A stretch of 64,000 nucleotides of DNA, taken from contig JAWLCW010000010.1 of the NCBI GenBank assembly GCA_041686935.1, forward strand, positions 62,001-126,000, given 5' to 3'. A program made the position numbers and the translations under genes. The notes beneath the pieces are model-generated. The model worked only from the letters and a program-made list of their open reading frames with translations. It was not told the origin of the DNA and did not search any database. Shown here one piece after another: positions 1-9,047 of this stretch. Numbering within the stretch: the first letter of the stretch is position 1; the number at the start of each line of letters is the position of its first letter. Source of the stretch: Mariniphaga sp041686935 (lineage in GTDB: Bacteria; Bacteroidota; Bacteroidia; Bacteroidales; Prolixibacteraceae).

Positions 1-2191
1 ACTCAACCCACTGGTAAAATATTTCCTGCAATTCTTCACGTGAATTATAGAAACAACTCTCCACAATGGTATCTGGCAGAATGACCGTTGAAAACTCTTC
101 GGATACAGGAATTGTAAATACTGCGCTGCATGAATCTGATGTACCATTGGCGTCAGAGGCCATCCAGGTAACATGCACAGATCCTCCGCAATGATTTGGC
201 ATTCCGCTTGTGACAACCGAAACGCGTGCATTGCAGCCTCCTTCAACAGAAGCACTTGTACGTTCAACCCATTCCTGAAATAAATTATCAATTTCAGTTT
301 GTGTATGGCATTCGCCAATAATGGTATCATTCGGACAGGTTAACGAAACCGGGATGATATGAACCCCCAATTCTGCAACAACCTCACTGGCGCATGAATT
401 GGAATCCGCAACCTTGATTTCGTATCCGCCGGCAAAAAGATTGTATCCTGTATCAAATTCCGTTACCTCTCCCTGAAAAACACCTTCAAACCAAATGCTA
501 TATAATCCCTGGTCGAATGGTCTGCCCCCTTCAATGGTTTCAATGAGTATTCTGCCATCTGCACAGGAATCTCCTGATGAATAGAATATTTGAAGGTCGT
601 AAGTGATGGGACGAGGTTGTTCTACCTTTACGTAAATCGAATCAGCATAGCATCCTTCTGTATCATAAATATAAATCGAGTAATCGTTTAAAGATGCAGT
701 TAAATTATCCAGAATGATACCGGAATTTTGTGAAAATTGGTACCAGAATTCCACCGGTTCAGAATCGAACGTAAGCCCCTCCAGTTTAATAAGCCATTCG
801 CCTCCCTTTCCACCAGAAAGAGAAGCTATAACTACCTGGCCATCGGTTCCTGCAAAACAAGTAACAGGTTTTACTGAAATTCCTTCAGCCTTGATTTCAG
901 CAGAGGAAACAATTTCCTTTTCTATGAAATAGGTACAATCAATCGTTTCATCCCTGTATCCGAACCAATAAGAATTTCCGGCAACCAAACCTTGAAAAAC
1001 ATTGGAATCCTGCCATGTTAAACCGCTGTCGGCAGAATAGAAAATCTGATGGTTTTCAATATCGAAACTAATTATAACCGAAACATCAGTTGGCTCACCA
1101 TAGCATGGGGGATATTTTTCTCCATATCCCAAAGAAAGGGTTCCGATAGTTACAGAGTTCAGGCCGTCAGGGGTTGAATAATCTGAATTGCAGCCGGCTT
1201 CATCAAACAGCCGGATAAAATATTCACCGGGAGGAAGAAATCGGGTTGTATCATTAATTGTTGTTAATGTATCCAAATAACTGTCAAAGCCTGGATTAAT
1301 ACATCCCTTACCGAAAGATGGATCTCGGGAAATAATCCAGATGTCATACGGGATATCATCAGGATCGACATTGGGTGTTCCGCCTGAGATTGTTTCCTTG
1401 TCAATCCAAATCCGGCCACTGTCGAAGCTGCATGTGGCCATGGTTTGTCCTGTTTTAAAAATGAAAGGCTCAGGTTGCGAAATCTCTACAGTTCTGAAAC
1501 ATCTTGAACCTATTGAATCGGTTATTACCACTTCGTAAATGCCGGCTTTGGCATCTTCACTGAACGAAGCTACTCTGCCTTTATAAATATCATTTACCCA
1601 TAAATCATAAGTTCCGTCATAAAAAGGGGTGCCACCGGAAACGACTTCTAGTTCATAATACCCCTGATCACCATAACAAAAAGCATCTTCGGAAGAGAGG
1701 ATAACATCGAATGGTGTAAAATCAGATACCAAAGCAATAAAAACGGAATTGTCAGCCTGGAAGTTTTGGGCAGGAATAACCTCACCTGTGCCGACATCAA
1801 TAAATAAAGGAGTGACGGGTTTAATTTCAGTACGGTTTAAGGTGTCCCAGAATCTGAAAGTAATGGGATTTCCGTTTATAAAACCATCCTTTTCAGGTGT
1901 TTCCGGGTCATTTAAACCCGCAACGGCAGCAAAATAGAATTCATCAAACCGTTCGCCAAGGTTTTCTGTTAATGTTGCAACTCCCACACAAAAATTACCG
2001 TCAAAAATGCCTATTTCATTTCCTGCTTCCAGATTCAGCATATTTAGTTTGGCCTCAAGAATGTTGATATTCATAAATCCCGGGGGCCTGGTATTTCCGT
2101 AAACAGGCTCAAAATGAGATTGGCCATACACGAATTGTACTGATGCCAAAACAATGGCAGAACATACGATTAGGTTGAGAAACGTTTTCAT
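1..2191 (-). CDS. Giant secreted SprB-repeat adhesin-like protein (C-terminus outside window)
   Basis: The frame is open from the ATG at 2191 to the left edge (730 codons checked without a stop), so the protein continues outside. It starts with a signal peptide (MKTFLNLIVCSAIVLASVQF, then cleavage near VYGQ). Residues about 25-160 form the module shared with the next three genes, with core GNEIGIFDGNFCVG and NPITFRFWDT. The rest is a series of SprB-type repeats with short Cys/Gly landmarks (CYGDQGYYEL, CFAGTDGQVVI, CNSDY). Near the window edge are two HYR-like units with the parallel patterns PNDTIIGECH and PDTIVESCFY, each followed by LFQEWVE or IFYQWVE. Such architecture is typical of very large T9SS surface adhesins. 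The sorting domain is presumably encoded beyond base 1, so cargo status is inferred from the neighbours. Confidence 0.85.
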   Translation of the reverse strand, partial: MKTFLNLIVCSAIVLASVQFVYGQSHFEPVYGNTRPPGFMNINILEAKLNMLNLEAGNEIGIFDGNFCVGVATLTENLGERFDEFYFAAVAGLNDPETPEKDGFINGNPITFRFWDTLNRTEIKPVTPLFIDVGTGEVIPAQNFQADNSVFIALVSDFTPFDVILSSEDAFCYGDQGYYELEVVSGGTPFYDGTYDLWVNDIYKGRVASFSEDAKAGIYEVVITDSIGSRCFRTVEISQPEPFIFKTGQTMATCSFDSGRIWIDKETISGGTPNVDPDDIPYDIWIISRDPSFGKGCINPGFDSYLDTLTTINDTTRFLPPGEYFIRLFDEAGCNSDYSTPDGLNSVTIGTLSLGYGEKYPPCYGEPTDVSVIISFDIENHQIFYSADSGLTWQDSNVFQGLVAGNSYWFGYRDETIDCTYFIEKEIVSSAEIKAEGISVKPVTCFAGTDGQVVIASLSGGKGGEWLIKLEGLTFDSEPVEFWYQFSQNSGIILDNLTASLNDYSIYIYDTEGCYADSIYVKVEQPRPITYDLQIFYSSGDSCADGRILIETIEGGRPFDQGLYSIWFEGVFQGEVTEFDTGYNLFAGGYEIKVADSNSCASEVVAELGVHIIPVSLTCPNDTIIGECHTQTEIDNLFQEWVERTSASVEGGCNARVSVVTSGMPNHCGGSVHVTWMASDANGTSDSCSAVFTIPVSEEFSTVILPDTIVESCFYNSREELQEIFYQWVE

Positions 2192-2258
2192 AACCTGTTT
2201 TTTTTAATTTTAAAAAATAATTCCAGGACTGAGATTTTACAGACCTGGAATAAAGATG

Positions 2259-5200
2259 TTATTTCGACAATACAATTTTTTGGCGGATAACTGAATCATC
2301 AATTCTTATCCGTAAATGATATATTCCGGATACAACCTGTTTGCTGTTATCCGTTAAGCCATTCCAGTTTAACCGGTGTAATCCCTGGTTTAAATATATG
2401 GGACTCATTATTGTCCTGACCATTTGGCCAAGTTGATTCAGAATTTCCACCTGCACTTCCGCATCTTCAGCCAAATTTATTTCAATGGTTACCTCATCGC
2501 TGAACGGATTGGGGTAGCAGTTGATTTCCGTTTTGCCGGCGAACAAGTCCACATCAAGTCCGGTGGTGGCATATTTTTCCAGGCTCAGCAGTGCAGATTC
2601 ATGTTTCACAAAAAAGCCCGGACCTTTCAGGATTTCAGGCTCCAGTTCATGTTCCTGAAGTTGTTTTGTGCTCCACAATTTCAGGGTAAAAACATTTCCT
2701 TCAATAAATCCGGGCATTCCAAAATCGTCGGCTGCCGAAACTGGAATAGATACTGTTCCTGAATTCAGATGCCAGGGAAGCAGAGTTACTGCGCCCACGC
2801 ACACATTTCCGTCGAAAACGGCCAGCTCGTCTCCTGATTGAAGAATGTTTAAAGGAAGCCCGCCAATGTTGATATTCATGTGGTCCACACCGTTATTTAC
2901 AAATTCAGGAAGGAAATGTGCGGTTGCCACTGTTTGGTTACGTGCAACAGCAGACTTTGGATAGGATTCCTGAATCCAGACCGTTTCCGGAGCAGACAGC
3001 TTAATTTTGTACCCTTCGCCCGGGACAAAATCACCGATAAAGTTTTTCCATCCGCCAAGAAAACCCCAGTCTTCAATGGCATTACCGGCTTCATCCTGTA
3101 CTTTCTGCAATGTCCCGTTGTTAATGAGCGGTTGCAGTATTTTCATGGCATCAAAAGGTGAGGTTTGCGGATACCCCATGATGTTCCAGCCGCTGCTTAA
3201 CGGAATTGCAAACGGGTATTCCACCGGCTCTCCGGTAATTTCAAGCACATCATCAAAATTCACTTTTATTTTGTAACCTTCGGTGGGGTGAATATCTCCG
3301 ATAAAATTTTTCCATCCTCCAATAAATCCCCAGTCTTCTACTGCATTTCCCTGCTCGTCCTGGATTTTTACCAGCGAATTGTTGTCGATAAGCGGTTGGA
3401 ACAGGGTTTTTATGTCGGAAGTTTTGGAATGAACAGGTGCGGAGAAAAGGTTCCAGCCCGAATTAAAATGCAGGTTCATGGAAATTTCCGTCTGGCTTGT
3501 TCCGTATAATTCCACAAAAGCGGTTGCTCCGGCATTAAATGTTGGTTCATCAACCGGTTGCAATATGTTGTTGAAATAAAGGGCAGTTTGAACCGGGAAT
3601 TCAGCCGAGGCGCTGCAACTCCAGAATTTGTAAGTGATGGTATTACCTGTTGTATAGCCGTTTCCGGTACCGTCGTCGCGGGAAACAACAACAACCAGAA
3701 CATTATCCAAACTGACTGTTTGCGCAACTTTGCCGTATCCCACACACAAATCTCCATCGAAAATGCCTATTTCATCGCCGGGTTGTAAATCCATTCCGTC
3801 GAGTTGGGCGCTTAGAATGTTAAGGTTCATCTGATCGTAACCGTTTCCAATCCAAGCAGGATAAAAATGTTGTGGGCATGTATCCGGAGGATCTTGCCCA
3901 AGCATGACTATGTTATAGTTTTTGGATTCGCTTCCATCGCCTGATGTAACTGTAATAAGATCATCTTCAGCTATCAATCCATCTGTGCGCTGGAATCCGA
4001 ATTTGTCCGAAATTATTATGTTAGCGCCAGGAGATGGATACAGTTGTGATACTAAAGTTGAAACAGAAATACCGGGCGGAACATTCAATACCCAATTAAA
4101 CTCTTCATTTACTTCAAAGTAGTCTGACAAAATAAATAAATCAGATGTATCGGATTCAGGTATCAACTGATATAAAATTCGGGTTTCACCATCTTCGGCA
4201 ACCACTTCAAGGTATATCTGGTCTGTTACCTTTACATCAAAATATTCATTGTTGAAATTTAGTTTTTGAAGTGGAACAGGATTACCATTAACATCAATTA
4301 CTGCTAAACTGGCCCCCTCCGGAACATTAATATCTTCAAGTAAATTTCGTAATGTGGTTTCATATCCAAATCCTGTAATTGTACCTGTTTCATCTGTTAC
4401 AAATATATTGTAATAAACAGATGTTAAAACCGCATTAGAACTTAATCCCTCACCAACATTCAGGAAATACCGGGTTGTATTGGAGTTGTCTGCCGACAAA
4501 ACAATCAGGACATCATTTAAGCTAAGTAAATCATCCATACCCAGTTCAGTATCGCCTGATATTACTTTCAGTGATTGATTTTCGTCCGCTTTAATCAGGT
4601 TGTTCAGGAACGTTCCAACCATAGTCCCGTAAGTCATGCCCCTTATTTCTTCATTCATGGAATAGCCTTCACTCACTTTATAAACTGCCGATGTAACCGT
4701 TGATTTATAGTGGCTGGGTTCATACATAAAATGTTGGCCGAGATCATTTCCAATATTCAAAATTTCCAGTGGCCATCCGGCATTGCGTGCCTGCCAGTAA
4801 GCCTGGTTTGTCCATGTCCATTCTGTATCTTCCGTATTTGTACCAAAAGAACCTGCCTGACCAAAATCTGTATTCCCTTTGTAAATATGTGGTTTTCGCA
4901 TGTAATTGGTAATCATTGCAGCAGGTACGCCACCAATTACCCAGTCTATTGTTTCAGACATACTGAAGGTTTCAATTAGCTTAAAATCTGCGGGGTCGTT
5001 GGCAGGTTTCAATCCAAGTTTAATAGAGTCGTTCAAAATTTTGAACATAAACCAGCTTGAATTCATCCATTTGCGGATGGGTGTGCCGTTTCCCGAGATA
5101 GGTTCTTCCCACGGGTTGGTTAATGTTAAAACGCCTGAATGGTTGTTGAATTGAATATCCAATTGGGCAGGAACCGGCCAAACATAATCAGGCAACCATG

Positions 5201-8200
5201 AAGGTGCGACAAAGCTGGTTGACCAGATACCGCCAAAACAGAACACATCTCCGGGCAGAATAACCGGATTCACATGTACGTCCGGTATCAAAATTCCGGG
5301 TGTAACGGCCCACTGGGCTTCACCTACCCATTTGTAGCCAGGCACATATTTGTCGTACCGGTCAAGCCAATCCTCTTGTCCCATGCGTGATTGAATTACA
5401 CTTGCCGGGTCCGTTTCCCATTGCATGGCAATCATATAGTCACTTAAATCAAGCGGCTGATTACCCGGGTTGGCAATTTCACCAAAGCCGTTGCTCCACT
5501 GGTCCCAGAATACCAGTTCAGAAAGGAACGGTTCGGCATAAAATGGCTGAATATTTTCCGGTAATAATTCTTTTTCCAGTTCCACTGAATATACATTTAT
5601 TATAATATCATCTTCTGAGATAACTGTAAAAGTATAGGTACGTTCACTCTTCGTTCCCCTCAGGTTGGTCGCCCTGGTAATTTGAATGGTAGCATTAATA
5701 TCCTGAGTTTTGGCGGCCAGAACAGGGATTTCTTCCACCCCGGCAGGAATTTTAACCCTGTAATTGTAAGTTGTACTTCCAAAGTTGGGGATGGTATCTC
5801 CCCTCCAGCCAAAAAGCCCTTTTAAATATTCCGGTATATCGGGCCATGTAATGGATGCAAGGTATGCATTATGGCTGGGACTGTAAGGCTGAACCTGAAT
5901 GTAGTACTCTTTAACAGCGCCATTTTGAGCGGTTACTTTCAATTTGTCGCCATTTTTCAGATCAGCCCTTAAAATCCCATCCACATAAATAATTTCCCAG
6001 GAAGCATTGGCCGGTTTCTCCAGATATTTCAGTAAAGTGTCAACTCTGGTTGCATAAGGCAGGCCATGCCATGTTCCGGTAATGGTATCAATTCCCGAAT
6101 CATGAGTTGTTACCCGTGGCCAGTCTAATATTCCTGCCTGTGTTCTGTCTGTAATTGGGCCATTGGGATTTTTATGGTCAACCGGAATTACCAGATTATC
6201 GGAAGGTAACGGGGCATTTACAAGAATATTAAAGGTTTTACTCTGCAACGTATTACCGTGAACCAAAACTGTTAACATGTCGCCTGTCTTTGCTGACCTG
6301 AATAATGAATCTTCCTTTACATGAGAGAGACGATAAATCCAGGATAAACCGGGTTTTTTAACCATTTTCCGCATTATATCATCCAACCTGCGCGTGCCCC
6401 ATGGGACTGTTAGCGTACTGTTAGAAAAATCCACATCAATAACATCCGATTCCAGTGTATTTTCATCCAAAACATACAGCCCGTGATTTCCAATGGTCCA
6501 AAAAACATCGCGCCAGGGGTTATCTGTTCTGGGAACAGGAATCCATTCAGAATCATCGGGGCCAACACCCCTTCCACTTGCAAAATCCAGATTTCCTGTT
6601 TTTACTGAAAACTTTCTGAGGAGTATCCGGCTGAAAGTTGCACCCATAATTCCGGCTACATCAGAGGCGATGGCAAAATTTCTTCCGTCGTTATCAAAAA
6701 CACCCCCAACCTGGTCAATCACCACTGAATCAACAGGAGACAATTTTTGTTCAATATAAAAACATTCACGTCCGTCCCAAACATCAAATACCCACTGATA
6801 GTTATCGCCAAATTGAGTGCTGGTGGTCACACTGTCTTTTACCCAGGGGTATGAACTGCTTTTCGGTTCTCTGACATGGACCAGGAAATCAGCCAAATCG
6901 TAAATGTCCGTCTGTTTAGGGCGTTGAGTGTCCTCGAAACCTTCCACGCGATTGTTGTATTGCCTTGGGCCAAAATCATAAGCAGTTGTCATAACGTAAG
7001 ATTCTCCCGGATACAATACATAGTCAGGAAGCATAAAGTACCGGTTTCCTTCCGGAACCCACGGATCGTTCCAAACGTCATAAATAGGTTGAGACCAGGG
7101 CCGAATTGTACCAAATTTAAACTTATTCAGGTTTATGGCCATATCACCCATATTGGTAAGTTCAACAAAAGCATTGTTTTGGTTGTCCAATCTGGCTTCA
7201 GTAATTACAAGGGAACGAAAAATTTCATCTTTCGGATAATCCAGTTCTACTATCACAGGCTCTGATTCAATGGTTAAACCGGGCACCAGGCTGTTTGTTA
7301 CCCGGCAAAAATACGTTCCTGTATGGGTATCATCTGCATTTTCAATCGTTAACGAAGACGTTGATGAAGGAGAGCTTACCGGTAGTCCGTTTTTGTACCA
7401 CTGATAACTGTTTTGGGTGCCTCCGCAGCTTATATCCAGTGTATAATTATCTCCCGGCTGTAACAGAATGGTTTCTGCATGGCCTGTTTTTTTCTGGGGG
7501 ATGTAATTAAAATATGGGTCTGCTCCCCATGGAGACTGAACCATGGCAATATCCATGTTGTATTCCAGGTCTTCAAAGGTTAAATTGTTGTTTTGAATTA
7601 CCAGTTGATATAAATTTGGTGAGGTTAAAATTTCAGGAAGGTGATCAAATTGGTTATTCTGAAAATAACCTGCCTGAAGATTTTGGAATATTTCAGCGGG
7701 AATTGTTCCGGTTAATTGATTTTCAAACAAGTATAAACGTTGAAGATTCGAAAGTTGCACTATTTCTGGTGGAATTGTTCCGGTGAGTTGATTCCTTTGC
7801 AAGTATAAATTTCGCAGATTTGTTAAACTTCCCAATTCAACAGGAATCGAACCGGTTAATTGATTTGAACTCAAATCCAGACTATACAGCCCTGTTAATT
7901 GATTTAATTCCATTGGAATTAAACCCGTTAGTTGGTTGTTAAACAAATCCAGAAATTCAAGACTTATTAAATTACCTAATTCAGTCGGAATTGTGCCGGA
8001 AAGTTGGTTGAAACTTAAATTCAAACTATACAGATTTAATAGCTGGCCGATCTCCGGTGGAATGGTTCCGCTAAGGTCATTCGAGAATAGGCCAAGGCCA
8101 CTTAAATTTGTTAACTTGGAAATATTGGGATGAATACTACCTTCCAGGTTATTGCCTCCTAAAATGAGATGACTAAGACTACTTAATTCATAAATTTCAA

Positions 8201-8981
8201 GTGGAATATTGCCACTTAAATTATTGTAGGTCAGTTCTAATATAGCTAACTCCTGAAGATTTCCAATACTGGAAGGGATTTCACCCGTCAGATTATTATC
8301 GTATAAGGTAAGGTATTGGAGGTTTACCAAATTCCCGATTTCCTGGGGTATTGAGCCCTCCATCTGGCACCTTACAAAACGAAATTCTCTGAGACTGGTT
8401 AATTTTCCGATTTCTACCGGAATGAAACCTGTTACATTATTGTAGGAAAAATTAAGAATTTCAAGAGCAGTCAAATTTCCAATTTCTGCAGGCAGGGAAC
8501 CAGTTAACCCGAAAGGATTATTCCAGCTTCCGCTTAGATTAAGTTGAACTACTCTGTCTCCGTTTACTGTAACACCAAACCAGGTACTTACCGGGCCGGT
8601 AAGCCAATTGGTATTGTTTGTCCAGTCCGGGCCATTGGTGGCATTGTAAAGGGCTACCAGTGCCAGTGAATCCGATTCGTTTATTGCTGTTACGGCTGCT
8701 GCATTTTTTAATGTTGGTTCCGGCGAATTGTATTCCGGATAACCGGCCTGTCTGTTTTCAATATATCTTTTGATGCTTTCTTTTTTGGCCAATTGACTTC
8801 TTTGTTCCCGATCTTGTTGTGCCCAATTAGTTTCAATCTCAAATGGAAGATAAAACAGTTGCTCTTCTTCTCCCATTTTTGACTCCGGTTTATTTTGTGC
8901 ATCAATATGTGTTGTTGCACATATTACGATTAACAGTAAAACTATTTGTTTTACTAAGTGAAAGTTTGATTCTTTTTTCAT
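2259..8981 (-). CDS. 2240-residue leucine-rich-repeat, Ig-like and lamin-tail T9SS cargo protein
   Basis: Secreted surface protein. A signal peptide ends near residue 29 (THIDAQ). Residues about 145-470 are 12-13 leucine-rich repeats of 24 residues with the plant-type consensus (LDLSSNQLTGSIPVELGSL). An Ig-like domain follows at about 505-578 (SYQWYKNGLPV ... TGTYFCRV). Lamin-tail-like domains start near 585 (VITEARLDNQNNAFVELTN) and 1150 (FGEIANPGNQPLDLSDYMI), with beta-sandwich repeats of unknown type between and after them. The C-terminal part has the FDG module at about 1705-1830, two tandem SGWN units at 1832-1990, a second FDG module at 2015-2125, and a type A sorting domain (CYPNPFSDEVTIEI ... 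GIYHLRI) in the last 90 residues. No catalytic motif was seen; binding or adhesion is inferred. Residue positions are estimates. Confidence 0.9.
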   Translation of the reverse strand: MKKESNFHLVKQIVLLLIVICATTHIDAQNKPESKMGEEEQLFYLPFEIETNWAQQDREQRSQLAKKESIKRYIENRQAGYPEYNSPEPTLKNAAAVTAINESDSLALVALYNATNGPDWTNNTNWLTGPVSTWFGVTVNGDRVVQLNLSGSWNNPFGLTGSLPAEIGNLTALEILNFSYNNVTGFIPVEIGKLTSLREFRFVRCQMEGSIPQEIGNLVNLQYLTLYDNNLTGEIPSSIGNLQELAILELTYNNLSGNIPLEIYELSSLSHLILGGNNLEGSIHPNISKLTNLSGLGLFSNDLSGTIPPEIGQLLNLYSLNLSFNQLSGTIPTELGNLISLEFLDLFNNQLTGLIPMELNQLTGLYSLDLSSNQLTGSIPVELGSLTNLRNLYLQRNQLTGTIPPEIVQLSNLQRLYLFENQLTGTIPAEIFQNLQAGYFQNNQFDHLPEILTSPNLYQLVIQNNNLTFEDLEYNMDIAMVQSPWGADPYFNYIPQKKTGHAETILLQPGDNYTLDISCGGTQNSYQWYKNGLPVSSPSSTSSLTIENADDTHTGTYFCRVTNSLVPGLTIESEPVIVELDYPKDEIFRSLVITEARLDNQNNAFVELTNMGDMAINLNKFKFGTIRPWSQPIYDVWNDPWVPEGNRYFMLPDYVLYPGESYVMTTAYDFGPRQYNNRVEGFEDTQRPKQTDIYDLADFLVHVREPKSSSYPWVKDSVTTSTQFGDNYQWVFDVWDGRECFYIEQKLSPVDSVVIDQVGGVFDNDGRNFAIASDVAGIMGATFSRILLRKFSVKTGNLDFASGRGVGPDDSEWIPVPRTDNPWRDVFWTIGNHGLYVLDENTLESDVIDVDFSNSTLTVPWGTRRLDDIMRKMVKKPGLSWIYRLSHVKEDSLFRSAKTGDMLTVLVHGNTLQSKTFNILVNAPLPSDNLVIPVDHKNPNGPITDRTQAGILDWPRVTTHDSGIDTITGTWHGLPYATRVDTLLKYLEKPANASWEIIYVDGILRADLKNGDKLKVTAQNGAVKEYYIQVQPYSPSHNAYLASITWPDIPEYLKGLFGWRGDTIPNFGSTTYNYRVKIPAGVEEIPVLAAKTQDINATIQITRATNLRGTKSERTYTFTVISEDDIIINVYSVELEKELLPENIQPFYAEPFLSELVFWDQWSNGFGEIANPGNQPLDLSDYMIAMQWETDPASVIQSRMGQEDWLDRYDKYVPGYKWVGEAQWAVTPGILIPDVHVNPVILPGDVFCFGGIWSTSFVAPSWLPDYVWPVPAQLDIQFNNHSGVLTLTNPWEEPISGNGTPIRKWMNSSWFMFKILNDSIKLGLKPANDPADFKLIETFSMSETIDWVIGGVPAAMITNYMRKPHIYKGNTDFGQAGSFGTNTEDTEWTWTNQAYWQARNAGWPLEILNIGNDLGQHFMYEPSHYKSTVTSAVYKVSEGYSMNEEIRGMTYGTMVGTFLNNLIKADENQSLKVISGDTELGMDDLLSLNDVLIVLSADNSNTTRYFLNVGEGLSSNAVLTSVYYNIFVTDETGTITGFGYETTLRNLLEDINVPEGASLAVIDVNGNPVPLQKLNFNNEYFDVKVTDQIYLEVVAEDGETRILYQLIPESDTSDLFILSDYFEVNEEFNWVLNVPPGISVSTLVSQLYPSPGANIIISDKFGFQRTDGLIAEDDLITVTSGDGSESKNYNIVMLGQDPPDTCPQHFYPAWIGNGYDQMNLNILSAQLDGMDLQPGDEIGIFDGDLCVGYGKVAQTVSLDNVLVVVVSRDDGTGNGYTTGNTITYKFWSCSASAEFPVQTALYFNNILQPVDEPTFNAGATAFVELYGTSQTEISMNLHFNSGWNLFSAPVHSKTSDIKTLFQPLIDNNSLVKIQDEQGNAVEDWGFIGGWKNFIGDIHPTEGYKIKVNFDDVLEITGEPVEYPFAIPLSSGWNIMGYPQTSPFDAMKILQPLINNGTLQKVQDEAGNAIEDWGFLGGWKNFIGDFVPGEGYKIKLSAPETVWIQESYPKSAVARNQTVATAHFLPEFVNNGVDHMNINIGGLPLNILQSGDELAVFDGNVCVGAVTLLPWHLNSGTVSIPVSAADDFGMPGFIEGNVFTLKLWSTKQLQEHELEPEILKGPGFFVKHESALLSLEKYATTGLDVDLFAGKTEINCYPNPFSDEVTIEINLAEDAEVQVEILNQLGQMVRTIMSPIYLNQGLHRLNWNGLTDNSKQVVSGIYHLRIRIDDSVIRQKIVLSK
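2470..3850. repeat. Copy 1 of a 1.4 kb direct repeat (C-terminal block of LRR protein)
   Basis: This coding block matches 9260-10632 in the same orientation. Bases 3481-3540 and 10267-10326 agree at 55 of 60 positions, and a run of over 30 identical bases begins near 3771 and 10558. The offset between copies changes from 6786 to 6789 across the block because of one extra codon. The edges are approximate: the upper edge is the codon run for NGYDQMNLNI, while the last 50 codons of the two genes are more divergent. It encodes FDG module, two SGWN units, second FDG module and the start of the sorting domain. Confidence 0.85.
7650..8575. repeat. 72-base tandem coding repeats (plant-type LRRs)
   Basis: Twelve to thirteen consecutive 24-residue units follow the pattern LxxLxLxxNxLxGxIPxEIxxL. 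Examples are YSLDLSSNQLTGSIPVELG and RNLYLQRNQLTGTIPPEI. Units have diverged at DNA level, but the period is constant. Confidence 0.85.
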
Positions 8982-9047
8982 GATATGGTTATTTTTGGTT
9001 TTTTAAATAATTTAGCTCGGCATTACTGTAATTTTATCTTTTGTTGG

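Noticed and set aside
2424..3509. Several plus-strand frames of 70-112 codons
   Set aside because: Shadows of the LRR protein C-terminus; no signal, motif or ribosome site of their own.
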